A program made the translations under genes and the position numbers. 64,000 nt of DNA from a virus, in the IMG/VR virus record IMGVR_UViG_3300027759_003534, positions 118,567 to 182,566 of that record. The stretch is one strand, 5' to 3'. Positions 48,560 to 57,173 of the stretch are shown in pieces; the stretch's first letter is position 1; each line of letters starts with the position of its first letter. The notes beneath the pieces were generated by a model, which saw nothing but the letters and a program-made list of their open reading frames with translations, was not told the DNA's origin and did no database searches.

Positions 48560-49648
48560 CTATTTTTTTAATAATTCAGTTAACCGTGGAAGATACTCCT
48601 CAATATCAAGACCTTTAAAAGATTTGGTAAAATTAGTAGATTCATAAAATTTACTTAGTAGGCTAGAATCATAGTTTGATGAGCGTACATGATCTTTAAT
48701 CTGAGCCATGTTAAACATTGAGTTAGATAATTTACTGATAATTAGACTTTTTTGGTTGTCTGTGAATAAAGAAAACGAATATTCAGGAATGTTAGCACCC
48801 ATAACAAAATTATAATCTATATTGTTAGCTTGGTACCATGTATACAATTCATCAAGATACAAAACATTCAATGCACTAATAGTTGGGTGACCGGACAATC
48901 TAATATTGTAAAACTTAGAACGCCATTCATTAATATTACTAACAACATCATTCCATATACCATTGGTTCGAATATATTCAAATTGCATATGAGTAGCATC
49001 AATTGATACTATTAAATTTACTTTTTTAAAGTTGGAGAATAAATTGTAAATCTGCGGTGATAATTTTGTAGTAGCATTAGTAGTATAACTAAGCGTAATA
49101 TTTTTACTATTACCATTAGTAATAATTTTTTCAAGCACCATTAAATGATCTAAATTTTGAAAAGGTTCACCCCCTAGAATATCTATGCGAATTAAGTCAC
49201 TGTAATCCTCTTCTAGCAGAGAATCAATTTTTGTTTTTTTTATACGGTAATAATCTTGCCCATACCTTACTCTAAATTCTTTTATAAGGCCTGAACTTGC
49301 CGATGGCCCGCACGTACGGCATGCAAGATTACAAACATTTCCGCTATCAATAACTAGATATTTTAATTTCTTATGCGTGATTTCTTTAATAATTTCGTCT
49401 TCATTTTTGTTTAATAAAACTGTTTGACGCATACTTATAATATTGAAATCTTCACTTTCCCAGCATGCACCACATTTAGAGTGTCTAACTCCTGACAATA
49501 ATGTTTGTTGTAATTCATGTATTTCTGTAGATTGTTGCATTTCTGCAAATGAATTTACTTTCTCATCTAATTTCAACCAACAACATGCGGATGAGGTTCT
49601 GTTATCAAAACCTGAAAACGGTAATGAACAATAAGTATTAAGATTCAT
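48560..49648 (-). CDS. Radical SAM protein, class B, AT-rich
   Basis: The 362-aa protein has YCSLPFSGFDNRTSSACC at the start, KCGACWESED near residue 60, the cluster motif CNLACRTC near residue 107 and DILGGEPFQN near residue 157. It is the shortest class B member and visibly more AT-rich (many Asn/Lys/Ile codons) than the others, which may mark separate acquisition. It abuts an SGNH-like gene (1-bp overlap). Confidence 0.85.
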   Translation of the reverse strand: MNLNTYCSLPFSGFDNRTSSACCWLKLDEKVNSFAEMQQSTEIHELQQTLLSGVRHSKCGACWESEDFNIISMRQTVLLNKNEDEIIKEITHKKLKYLVIDSGNVCNLACRTCGPSASSGLIKEFRVRYGQDYYRIKKTKIDSLLEEDYSDLIRIDILGGEPFQNLDHLMVLEKIITNGNSKNITLSYTTNATTKLSPQIYNLFSNFKKVNLIVSIDATHMQFEYIRTNGIWNDVVSNINEWRSKFYNIRLSGHPTISALNVLYLDELYTWYQANNIDYNFVMGANIPEYSFSLFTDNQKSLIISKLSNSMFNMAQIKDHVRSSNYDSSLLSKFYESTNFTKSFKGLDIEEYLPRLTELLKK

Positions 49649-50352
49649 TAGACAAACTTATTGGACATGATGTAATTGAGAATAAAACGAGCAAAACTTG
49701 AGTGGCCATCTCGTCCAAAATGCCATGAGTTGGGCATGACTGTTTCTATGCCGGTTGATCGGATAATAGCATCATACGTTTGAGCGGGATTATACGGGCC
49801 AATGTAATTAACTCCCCAATTTTTTTGATCGGTGATGTTACTAAAATCATTATTGCCATTGAAAAAAATATGTTTAATATCTTGGTTTTTCAATTCGGCA
49901 TGAAACTGCCAAATTTCTTCATGTGCCTGTTCAGTTTTGATTTTCCAATCAGTACCAAGCACGTAGTTTCTATACGTTTCTTGCAAATCCTGTGGAACAT
50001 GATCAATTCCGCTGGCACCAACTTGGTAATAAGTTTCGTTATGCAACCATTCTTCTCGTTCCCAAGTTGACCATTGTATGATGACCAACTGATCTGGATG
50101 GGCATTGCCGCCGCCGGCTAACCAGTTACGTGTAGTTCTTATGATACGAGCGTTACTACTAGCACTCTCAGCATCACATCGAAGACCCGATCTAAGTGCC
50201 AAACTTAATATCTTGCCCCAACTGACTGCAAGATTGTCCGGGTGCGGCGCACGACCTAGATAAAATAAGGCAGGATCGTCTTCGGCAAATGCATGAGGAT
50301 TTACAGCCTCGGCACCAGCAGTGTGACTGTCACCGTTGACATATAGCATCAT
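49648..50352 (-). CDS. SGNH-like hydrolase
   Basis: The 234-aa protein starts MLYVNGDSHTAGAEAV (block I GDS) and ends with SWHFGRDGHSSFARFI, where D-G-H is the catalytic Asp/His block. FFNGNNDF near residue 170 could give the block III Asn. It lacks a signal peptide. As with the other GDS proteins it probably acts on an acylated glycan. It overlaps the upstream gene by 4 bp. Confidence 0.65.
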   Translation of the reverse strand: MMLYVNGDSHTAGAEAVNPHAFAEDDPALFYLGRAPHPDNLAVSWGKILSLALRSGLRCDAESASSNARIIRTTRNWLAGGGNAHPDQLVIIQWSTWEREEWLHNETYYQVGASGIDHVPQDLQETYRNYVLGTDWKIKTEQAHEEIWQFHAELKNQDIKHIFFNGNNDFSNITDQKNWGVNYIGPYNPAQTYDAIIRSTGIETVMPNSWHFGRDGHSSFARFILNYIMSNKFV

Positions 50353-50732
50353 GATACTTCAGATCTGCCATCACCAATGTTGCGAGTTTTTACCACACGG
50401 TCACGTTCGGGATTCATAGCTTCGTACTGCTCGTAAGTTTCCAAAACCACATTGCGACATACTGCTGTAAACCAACGGTCTACAATATCAGCATCTGTGT
50501 CTTTAGAATCCATTTGGTAGCCAGCACGAACTAGATTAGCTACAAACTTATCGTTCCAGTCTAGTTCAAATGCGCCAGCTTGTATGTTTTCGGGGTCAAT
50601 CTCCATGCTAACAATATTGACATAAGGCTCGCCTTTTTCGTTAGCAATCTCTTTCTCCGTTTTTTGTGGAGCCGTTGGTTGCTCGGCGGCAATGGCCTTT
50701 TTCTTTTTAAAGATGTCAAATATTTTTAGCAT
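50349..50732 (-). CDS. Conserved T4-like phage protein, unknown function
   Basis: The 127-aa protein has a basic start (FDIFKKKK), then a folded part with AFELDWNDKFVANLVRAGYQ and VDRWFTAVCRNVVLE, then a tail RNIGDGRSEVS. F-E-L-D-W-N...L-x-x-x-G-Y and the N-x-G-x-G-x-S-E-V ending are, from memory, conserved in marine T4-like phages. Function unknown. Confidence 0.7.
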   Translation of the reverse strand: MLKIFDIFKKKKAIAAEQPTAPQKTEKEIANEKGEPYVNIVSMEIDPENIQAGAFELDWNDKFVANLVRAGYQMDSKDTDADIVDRWFTAVCRNVVLETYEQYEAMNPERDRVVKTRNIGDGRSEVS

Positions 50733-50738
50733 GGTTTC

Positions 50739-51980
50739 CTATCGAGTATTACCATAGTGTACTACAGTTATATCCTGCATGTCAACGGGTAATTTGCGCC
50801 ATGGGTCAACAATAACACTTCCTGGTAAGATTGTACAATACGGTTGTGTATCTAGTTGGTCACCGGTATACTCGTATGTGATCTTACGATTGTGTGCCCA
50901 TAAAAACACTGCTGGGTGATCTACAGTAACAACTACATCGTCGCAATTATCAGCAAGTGGATCAACATAGCTGACACTATGCCCAGCCTCGGCTACATAG
51001 AATCCAACCAATGTGCTATAACTACCGATGCAGTATTCAACATCTGGCTTGTAGGCTTTACCGTGAATGACCACAGGCAAGTTGTGTTTCTTGGCCTGCT
51101 CAACTAGGAACAAGGCCAAGTTCTTTGCTTGAATTTCTCTAGCATGCATGACAGTGTCAAACAAGTCGTAACCAATATCATACTCTTCAGCTAACCAACG
51201 CAAGGCAATGTTATCTCTAGGATGGCAAGCACCTGCATCACCCATGCCTGCTGTCATGTATTTGGGACCCATGATACGCATTGTGCTCTTGGCCAGGGCA
51301 TCTGTAACAACGTCAACGTTGATGTTGCCAATCTTCATAGCAAAGTCTTGTACCATGTTAACTAGGCCGACCTTGGCACTGATAAATGTGTTGTAGAAAA
51401 TCTTAATAGCTTCGCACTCATCCCATGTGCCGACTTCGTAGCGTGGATTGTTTTGCATGATAGTTTTGTACAAGTCTTTAAGTTCACCAGCTACGCCAGT
51501 TAAACTACCATCCACTGTGCCCAACATAATCATCTCAGGGTTGACCATGTCCCACTTAACTGAACCCATAGCAATTAAATAAGGATTGTAAACAAATTGG
51601 TGTTTAGTATCTAGTAGTGGAACAAACTTGTTGCGAGTTGTTCCAGGTAGTACTGTACTAATCAATACTACTTTTTTGGGGCTAGTAGCATATTGATTCA
51701 CTTTAGTAATAGCATCAATAACAGCATCATGCCCAAAGTCTCGGGGAGTCATATGACTTGACGGAACACTTCCATCGTAACCTTCGGCGTGTGGAGTGGG
51801 AACAGCAATAAAAATCCATTCGCTTTCTTCAACAAGCTCTTTGATACTGCATACTTTTACTGAATCGCTAGTGCGTGGGTAAATGTCGTAACCGCGTACT
51901 TCGTGCTTTTCAGCAAATACTTCGGCACAGTCTAATCCTAATTTTCCAATTCCGATGAATCCCACCTTACATTTTTTCAT
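50739..51980 (-). CDS. UDP-glucose/GDP-mannose 6-dehydrogenase family
   Basis: It oxidises a nucleotide sugar to its uronic acid in two NAD-dependent steps. The 413-aa protein has the Rossmann motif VGFIGIGKLGLDCAE, ISTVLPGTTRN near residue 105, KIFYNTFISAKVGLVNMV near residue 190 and the catalytic GDAGACHPRDNIAL near residue 245 (Cys). HGKAYKPDVEYCIGS marks the C-terminal domain. It supplies uronic-acid sugar donors. Its start overlaps the homing endonuclease stop (ATGA). Confidence 0.88.
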   Translation of the reverse strand: MKKCKVGFIGIGKLGLDCAEVFAEKHEVRGYDIYPRTSDSVKVCSIKELVEESEWIFIAVPTPHAEGYDGSVPSSHMTPRDFGHDAVIDAITKVNQYATSPKKVVLISTVLPGTTRNKFVPLLDTKHQFVYNPYLIAMGSVKWDMVNPEMIMLGTVDGSLTGVAGELKDLYKTIMQNNPRYEVGTWDECEAIKIFYNTFISAKVGLVNMVQDFAMKIGNINVDVVTDALAKSTMRIMGPKYMTAGMGDAGACHPRDNIALRWLAEEYDIGYDLFDTVMHAREIQAKNLALFLVEQAKKHNLPVVIHGKAYKPDVEYCIGSYSTLVGFYVAEAGHSVSYVDPLADNCDDVVVTVDHPAVFLWAHNRKITYEYTGDQLDTQPYCTILPGSVIVDPWRKLPVDMQDITVVHYGNTR

Positions 51981-52645
51981 TCAATATCCTTTAATTTTAA
52001 TCTTGGCCCACGCATTTTTTGTTTTGTTTCTTCTGACAAAACTTTTCCTAAATTTGCTTCTCTAAGTTTTTGCTTTGTTTCTTCTGCTCTTGGTTTTCCG
52101 TAAGTCCAATGCAATTCCTTTTTTTGACCTTTTTTAGAATTAACATCTTCTGAATATGTTTTTCCTAAGTTTGCTTCTCTAAGTTTTTGCTTTGTTTCTT
52201 TAGATGTTGGAATACCCTTCCTAGTATTTACTTGCTGTGCTCTGGCCTCTCTAATTTTTTGTTTATGTGCTTCTGATTTTGGTTTTCCTTTATGAACCGA
52301 ACTAATTTTTGCCTTGGTTTCAGATGACATAACTCGATCATTAATTGGAGGTGCAGGAGCATCGTTTTTGTTAAGAAAATCTTCACGAACAACAACTTTC
52401 ATTTTGGTTAATACTCGTGTTTCCCACTGCCTTGCTTGTTCTTTAGTTGAGAAAGTTTTTCTAATTTGTATAATATCTGGGTCTCCGTGCTTTAACCGCA
52501 TAGCCAAAACAGCAGGAGATGAGGTAAAATATTTGGTCCAGAAATCTCCAGGAGAACAATTTTTAGCGTATCTTACGCCATAGTAGTATTTTTGTTGTTC
52601 TTGCCATCCGATCAAATAAGTGTAAGGTTGGTATGTGGTATTCAT
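51977..52645 (-). CDS. GIY-YIG homing endonuclease with NUMOD3 repeats (Seg-like)
   Basis: The 222-aa protein has a GIY-YIG-like start (YTYLIGWQEQQKYYYGVRY, with the second half as Y-Y-G-V-R) and a C-terminal DNA-binding part of four to five NUMOD3 units of the form S-x-E-T-K-x-K-[IL]-x-x-A. Such free-standing Seg-type enzymes spread between phage genomes. It overlaps the dehydrogenase by 4 bp, so it has inserted without disrupting the operon. A TATAAATA box lies directly upstream. Confidence 0.8.
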   Translation of the reverse strand: MNTTYQPYTYLIGWQEQQKYYYGVRYAKNCSPGDFWTKYFTSSPAVLAMRLKHGDPDIIQIRKTFSTKEQARQWETRVLTKMKVVVREDFLNKNDAPAPPINDRVMSSETKAKISSVHKGKPKSEAHKQKIREARAQQVNTRKGIPTSKETKQKLREANLGKTYSEDVNSKKGQKKELHWTYGKPRAEETKQKLREANLGKVLSEETKQKMRGPRLKLKDIE

Positions 52646-52650
52646 ACATA

Positions 52651-52658
52651 TATTTATA
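52651..52658 (-). promoter_or_regulatory. Late-promoter-like TATAAATA box
   Basis: TATAAATA on the minus strand ends 5 bp before the endonuclease ATG at 52645, the same spacing as at 41255. With T4 geometry the transcript begins at the start codon. Confidence 0.45.
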
Positions 52659-52677
52659 CCAATACCAACAAATCCTA

Positions 52678-53439
52678 TTATTTTTTAAATACAGGAATAG
52701 GATTCATTTTGTGCAAACTACGGGCTTGTATAGTACGAAATTTTTCCAAGTTAGCCACAAGTTCTGGCACAGCGGATTTAATTTCACCTAGATCCATACG
52801 CATAGCAACTTCTAAATCAGCATAGCTCATACCCAGTTGATCTTCATCGGTACGCCCATCATCCCATAAGCCATCTGTGGGTGCCGCATTGATAATATCT
52901 TGTAACACACCTAGTTCACGGCCCATTTGCCATACTTCTGTTTTGTAACAGTCAGCAATGGGACTGATGTCCACCCCACCATCACCGTACTTGGTATAAA
53001 ATCCCACACCAAAGTCTTCTACCTTGTTGCCAGTGCCTACCACAAGACCACCAACTGTTTGAGCAATTTGATACAGGGTAACCATGCGTAGTCGACTACG
53101 ACTGTTGGCAAACCCCAACAAACTGTTGTAGGTAGCCAATCGGCCTTCAAACTCATCAAATGTTGAAGTTAAATCAATGATGTCGTGGCGCACATTGTCA
53201 AAGTTTTGTGTCAGCCAAACACCTTGTTGCATACTGAGATCGTGTAAGTCTGGACGTTGACGAATAGGCATAGTTACTGCTACTGTGTGCAAGCCAGTTC
53301 TAGCGCAGAGTGCGCTGACTACAGCACTATCAATACCACCGCTGATACCAACTACTAAACTGCGCATACCAGCTGTGGCGGCATAGTCTCGAATCCAGGC
53401 GGTGATACGATCTTGTAATTTCATTTCTTTAAATTCCAT
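52678..53439 (-). CDS. nadE: NAD synthetase, ammonia-dependent type
   Basis: It makes NAD from deamido-NAD, ATP and ammonia. The 253-aa protein has VVGISGGIDSAVVSAL near residue 30 (PP-loop), VVGTGNKVEDFGVGFYTKYG near residue 137 and DGGVDISPIADCYKTEVW after it. There is no glutaminase domain. It may restore NAD pools during infection. The start at 53439 or a nearby ATG overlaps the upstream small gene. Confidence 0.88.
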   Translation of the reverse strand: MEFKEMKLQDRITAWIRDYAATAGMRSLVVGISGGIDSAVVSALCARTGLHTVAVTMPIRQRPDLHDLSMQQGVWLTQNFDNVRHDIIDLTSTFDEFEGRLATYNSLLGFANSRSRLRMVTLYQIAQTVGGLVVGTGNKVEDFGVGFYTKYGDGGVDISPIADCYKTEVWQMGRELGVLQDIINAAPTDGLWDDGRTDEDQLGMSYADLEVAMRMDLGEIKSAVPELVANLEKFRTIQARSLHKMNPIPVFKK

Positions 53440-53657
53440 ATTAAATGTTCTTTGGGCTCGTGATATCTAAACTCAAACACAGCTTCGCCTGGCCCATGAT
53501 ACATTGCCGTACCTTCGTACGCTTGGCGTAACCATAACCAATGTCCTGTTATGTCACTACGTTTAGGCCACCATAAAAATCTTAGTCGCCAAAATGCTTT
53601 ATGATAAAAGTGATCGTAAGCATCTACACCAGGAGAATAGTAACCGGCACCCATCAT
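53421..53657 (-). CDS. Small Trp-rich protein related to the F-x-L-[KR]-W array
   Basis: The 78-aa protein (ATG at 53657, ATGA overlap with queE) is very rich in Trp/Tyr/His (FWRLRFLWWPKR, GHWLWLRQAY) and ends PKEHLIWNLKK, a variant of the array ending. No known domain. Confidence 0.55.
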   Translation of the reverse strand: MMGAGYYSPGVDAYDHFYHKAFWRLRFLWWPKRSDITGHWLWLRQAYEGTAMYHGPGEAVFEFRYHEPKEHLIWNLKK

Positions 53658-54517
53658 TTGCCCCAGCCGTTGCCCCACAAGTCCACATGCAAGCGTGGGC
53701 TATAGTTAAATCCACGTTCACAGCAGATGTTGGCAATGTTTAACTTGTTTGATTCATATGGATCAACAACACCGCCTTGTGGCATTAGATAGACTAGCCC
53801 TGTAAATCCTGCCGCACGATACTGATCTACAGCTTGCACCGCTTCGTTGACGTGTTCTTCAGTTTCAACTACAAACTTAAGATACACAGGCCCAACATTT
53901 AAATCTTGGTAGCTTTTGACAATGTCAGGGCAAATAGCATCTTCGGCTTTCTCGCCAGACGCACTTAATTTAGCACTCACACTGAATGTAAACTCTGTGC
54001 CGTTAAGCAAATGTCTGTTATAAGCATAATGTTTGAAACCGTCTTGTAGTGCTTGAGTGCCGTTCGTTTCAAATGTGATGTTCTTGAGGTCGGCCATGTC
54101 AGGATGACTTAGCAATTCTTCGTAAGCACGTTGCCAGCCCAGCAAAGGCTCACCACCTGTAATAACCAAGTGTACATCATTACCGTTGTTTTGCATCCAA
54201 TGGTTGTTGGGAGTCAACAACAACATGTTGGCAACTAGATCTTCTGTTGGCATGTTAGGACTTAGATGCTTGAATGCTGGATGCCAACTTGCATAACTAT
54301 CGCATCCGGTTTCCACCAATGGCAAATCTGTAAACTTATCATACAAGTGAACTACTTCTGCCACCTCATCTGCACCTGTTGACTTTTCGCCTGGCTTGCA
54401 CCCAAACGAACTACACGTAAAATTGCAACCATATGTTCTTAAGAACACGCTGGGTACCCCAACAAATCGACCTTCTCCTTGAAGACTATAAAATAATTCG
54501 CTGACTTTAATTTTCAT
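53654..54517 (-). CDS. queE: 7-carboxy-7-deazaguanine synthase QueE (radical SAM)
   Basis: It converts carboxy-tetrahydropterin to CDG on the way to preQ0. The 287-aa protein begins VSELFYSLQGEGRFVGVPS, the typical QueE opening, followed by the cluster segment YGCNFTCSSFGC near residue 29, whose third Cys spacing is longer than in bacterial QueE, as in some phage forms. LVITGGEPLLGW lies near residue 117 and FSVSAKLSASGE near residue 180. QueD (61807) and FolE (63793) are nearby; QueC is not in the window. Confidence 0.93.
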   Translation of the reverse strand: MKIKVSELFYSLQGEGRFVGVPSVFLRTYGCNFTCSSFGCKPGEKSTGADEVAEVVHLYDKFTDLPLVETGCDSYASWHPAFKHLSPNMPTEDLVANMLLLTPNNHWMQNNGNDVHLVITGGEPLLGWQRAYEELLSHPDMADLKNITFETNGTQALQDGFKHYAYNRHLLNGTEFTFSVSAKLSASGEKAEDAICPDIVKSYQDLNVGPVYLKFVVETEEHVNEAVQAVDQYRAAGFTGLVYLMPQGGVVDPYESNKLNIANICCERGFNYSPRLHVDLWGNGWGK

Positions 54518-54723
54518 TCTTTAACCTTTATTGCAACGCCCTTGTATGAATAGGCAGTTGTATTGTCCTTGCCCGTAGTTTTATCAAAATTGCTGTAGTT
54601 AGAATTCAGCTCCTGGCTGGTTAATTCAAAATAATCAATGGGTTTTCTATTAGCTTCGTCGCTGACCTTAATGGCATTATTCATCTGTTCTACTACAGTA
54701 GGTTCTCTATAATGTATTTTCAT
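54514..54723 (-). CDS. 69-aa conserved phage protein
   Basis: It starts MKIHYREPTVVEQMNNAIKV and has KPIDYFELTSQEL then a short beta part (AYSYKGVAIKVKE). The ATG at 54723 gives ATGA overlap with the phosphoribosyltransferase. The P-T-V-x-E-Q...I-D-Y-x-E-L-T pattern recurs in T4-like phages, from memory. Confidence 0.6.
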   Translation of the reverse strand: MKIHYREPTVVEQMNNAIKVSDEANRKPIDYFELTSQELNSNYSNFDKTTGKDNTTAYSYKGVAIKVKE

Positions 54724-55217
54724 TTCCACCAATCCTCCCAAGGAAACACAACCCAGCAATCCTCCTCAGCTTTATTTAGGTCAACAGCATTGTAATTGAT
54801 ATTTAATTCGCTGGCGCTTGCTTCGTTATCTACCAACACAGCAACACGTACATGGTCGCCCCATAACTTAAACCAGCGGTCGGCTTCGGGCAAACAGTTA
54901 TCTTGCCAATCTTGTTTGATCCAGTTTAAAGTAGCACCTGAATCGTTAATGTCGTCTACAATAAGGATCTTTTTACCATTGTAAGCATCCTCGGCCATCC
55001 ACAAGTTGCTTTCGGGCTGACTGTTATCATCACGCAGGCTTACTTTGAGCGTTTCCATTGGAACTGCTAGATATTGACTAATAAGGTTAGCTGGAACCAA
55101 TCCGCCACGGGTAAGACCTACTACATAATCGGGTATCCATGCATCACGTTGTAGTTGACGTAGGATTTCTTGTGTTTGACATTCAACATCTTGCCAGGAA
55201 TAGTAGATTTTTTTCAT
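54720..55217 (-). CDS. Purine-type phosphoribosyltransferase
   Basis: The 165-aa protein has the PRPP-binding motif KILIVDDINDSGATL near residue 82 and VVGLTRGGLVPANLI near residue 32, typical of xanthine/hypoxanthine-guanine phosphoribosyltransferases. CWVVFPWEDWWK at the end fits Gpt-like members. It salvages bases for nucleotide synthesis, or could act on 7-deazapurine bases given its queE neighbour; the latter is speculative. Confidence 0.85.
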   Translation of the reverse strand: MKKIYYSWQDVECQTQEILRQLQRDAWIPDYVVGLTRGGLVPANLISQYLAVPMETLKVSLRDDNSQPESNLWMAEDAYNGKKILIVDDINDSGATLNWIKQDWQDNCLPEADRWFKLWGDHVRVAVLVDNEASASELNINYNAVDLNKAEEDCWVVFPWEDWWK

Positions 55218-56023
55218 GTGTTGTAAATTTTAAGAGATTGTTCTAAACCCAATAACGGTAGTTGATACTGATTCAGTCGGGTTCCGTTACCGGTGTATGA
55301 GTTTGTGTCGTGCCCAGACACTTGAATCAACTTGCTGTCTAGATGGTGTAACTGTGCATACATTTTTACGATCTCACTAAGATAATATTTTTTATTATAC
55401 ACTATATTTAGGTCGTTGTCATGTATTTGTTTAGCCAAAACGGCTTCGACCACAGTTAATAGGTCCTGAGCACTGATCATATCAAACAAACGGTCTTTAG
55501 AAATCAACAATGATTCGTTGAGTTGGCATTTTTTAGTAAACAATTGTAACAGGCGGGTGTTGCCTTCACTGCTATCAAAACAACCAAAGATTCGTAGATT
55601 GTAAAAATTTGGCATGGTTTGTGCAAACTTGGCTATGACGTTTTTACTACGCCCATAGCTATGATTGGGATTCCTGGTCCAAATTTCTTCCTCGGACGCT
55701 TCACAAATATCAGTGTCAATATCAAACTCTGCACCACTGCCAAAATTAATAAACTTATCGTAATATGTTTTATTGACAGCTAAATTATAAAACATCCTCA
55801 GATTATTTTCTTCGATCTTGGGATCTATAGCATACACACTTTCTCTGCCTACCACAGCACAATGTACCACAGCATCAAATTGTTGTGATTTTAAAAACTT
55901 GGTTACTGAATTTAAATCTAAAAGATTAATTTCTTTTGAAGCGGGTGCAATAACATCGTGTTTGAGATGTTGTTTAAGGTAGCCTCCAATAAATCCAGTG
56001 CCACCCGTTAATAATATTCTCAT
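55214..56023 (-). CDS. NAD(P)-dependent SDR nucleotide-sugar reductase/epimerase
   Basis: The 269-aa protein begins ILLTGGTGFIGGYL, with FDAVVHCAVVGRES near residue 50, FGSGAEFDID near residue 94 and the active-site Y-G-R-S-K near residue 123. It is short for the family (RmlD or fucose-synthase-like). It is the last gene of the deoxysugar operon and probably reduces the final keto group. Confidence 0.8.
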   Translation of the reverse strand: MRILLTGGTGFIGGYLKQHLKHDVIAPASKEINLLDLNSVTKFLKSQQFDAVVHCAVVGRESVYAIDPKIEENNLRMFYNLAVNKTYYDKFINFGSGAEFDIDTDICEASEEEIWTRNPNHSYGRSKNVIAKFAQTMPNFYNLRIFGCFDSSEGNTRLLQLFTKKCQLNESLLISKDRLFDMISAQDLLTVVEAVLAKQIHDNDLNIVYNKKYYLSEIVKMYAQLHHLDSKLIQVSGHDTNSYTGNGTRLNQYQLPLLGLEQSLKIYNT

Positions 56024-56553
56024 TTACCGTAATCTGGAAATTCAACTAAAATTGTACTACGGTTACTAGTGTAGGCTGATTGATATGCTGGAAGAATATC
56101 TTCTGGTTGGTATAACTCTACAATGTCAATATTTTTACACATTAATCTAAATGCGTCTGCAAAATTGCCTTTGTGTTGATCTTGAGGGTCAACGGGATTT
56201 TCACTGCCCTTGGCCACACGAATAATGACTTTGGGTCTACAACGTCCGTCACTCATTGATTCCATTTTATCAAGATGATTAACAATTTGATCTGTAGCAT
56301 TTAATAAAAAATTCCATCTTGGGACAACACTAACAGGCACCATGCCATTGATTGCCATTCCTGTGCTTACACCAATTTGAAAGTTCTCTGCTACAGGAAA
56401 TTCCATTTTTTTATCATCAGACACTTCTGTAATGCTTTCATAACAGCCGGTACCAGCATAGCAAACAGCTTGACCGAGGATCATAACACGATCTTGTGCA
56501 CCGATCCAATTCATTGCCGCTTTGAGTTGTTGATTATACAGTTGTGTGGTCAT
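56020..56553 (-). CDS. Thiamine-diphosphate enzyme, pyrimidine-binding (beta) subunit
   Basis: The 177-aa protein resembles the PYR domain of transketolase or E1-beta: RVMILGQAVCYAGTGCYES near residue 22, FPVAENFQIGVSTGMAINGM near residue 51 (Glu that activates thiamine) and VPRWNFLLNATDQI. It lacks the C-terminal E1-beta domain. It pairs with the next gene to form a split enzyme for C-C bond formation on a sugar. Overlaps are 4 and 1 bp. Confidence 0.7.
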   Translation of the reverse strand: MTTQLYNQQLKAAMNWIGAQDRVMILGQAVCYAGTGCYESITEVSDDKKMEFPVAENFQIGVSTGMAINGMVPVSVVPRWNFLLNATDQIVNHLDKMESMSDGRCRPKVIIRVAKGSENPVDPQDQHKGNFADAFRLMCKNIDIVELYQPEDILPAYQSAYTSNRSTILVEFPDYGK

Positions 56554-57173
56554 TAAAATTGCACCCTTATTCCGGCGCCAGCATGTGGATATTTTGTATT
56601 TTTATATTTGTAATAGATTAAATGTTTATCTTCATACCAAACTTTGTTTTGTACAGGAAGATACCACTTATCAGGGCCCCACATTTCGTGCGTAGGAGTC
56701 AATACGCTTAGTTCATTGTCTTCAACAATAAATGTAATTGGTAAGTCTTGTGCTCGAGAATATTTGTAGGCTTCGGCCCAGGCACCTGTTTCGGCACTCA
56801 TATCTCCGGACCAACACCATACATGTTCATCTGTGTCACGAAGTTTTGCAGCAAGTGCCAGTCCTGTGGCAATGCTCGGAATGCCTCCTACAATACTTGA
56901 ACATATAAATTTGTATTCTGGAAGATTCATAACCATGCTTTTACCAGCCATGATGCGTTCTTTAATTACTTCAGGTGGAATACCTTTTAACAGTGCTTGA
57001 TAATGATTACGCCAGGTACAACAGATCCAATCTTTCTTGACGTCAATGTGTTCAAACACTTGCATGATCTGATCTTCACTGCCAGCATATAGATGTATAG
57101 GAGCACGAATTTCTCCACGATTAAATGTTTCACCTATATCTGTTTCAAAGTCAATTAGATCTTGTTTGTTCAT
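56553..57173 (-). CDS. Thiamine-diphosphate enzyme, diphosphate-binding (alpha) subunit
   Basis: The 206-aa protein has WCWSGDMSAETGAWAEAY near residue 119, then LPITFIVEDNELSV, matching the G-D-x-x-x-x-E...N ThDP/Mg motif of E1-alpha and transketolase N-terminal halves. IVGGIPSIATGLALAAKL near residue 93 matches the conserved G-x-x-P-x-A-x-G segment. Together with the 56020 product it may add a two-carbon unit to a deoxysugar. Confidence 0.75.
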   Translation of the reverse strand: MNKQDLIDFETDIGETFNRGEIRAPIHLYAGSEDQIMQVFEHIDVKKDWICCTWRNHYQALLKGIPPEVIKERIMAGKSMVMNLPEYKFICSSIVGGIPSIATGLALAAKLRDTDEHVWCWSGDMSAETGAWAEAYKYSRAQDLPITFIVEDNELSVLTPTHEMWGPDKWYLPVQNKVWYEDKHLIYYKYKNTKYPHAGAGIRVQF

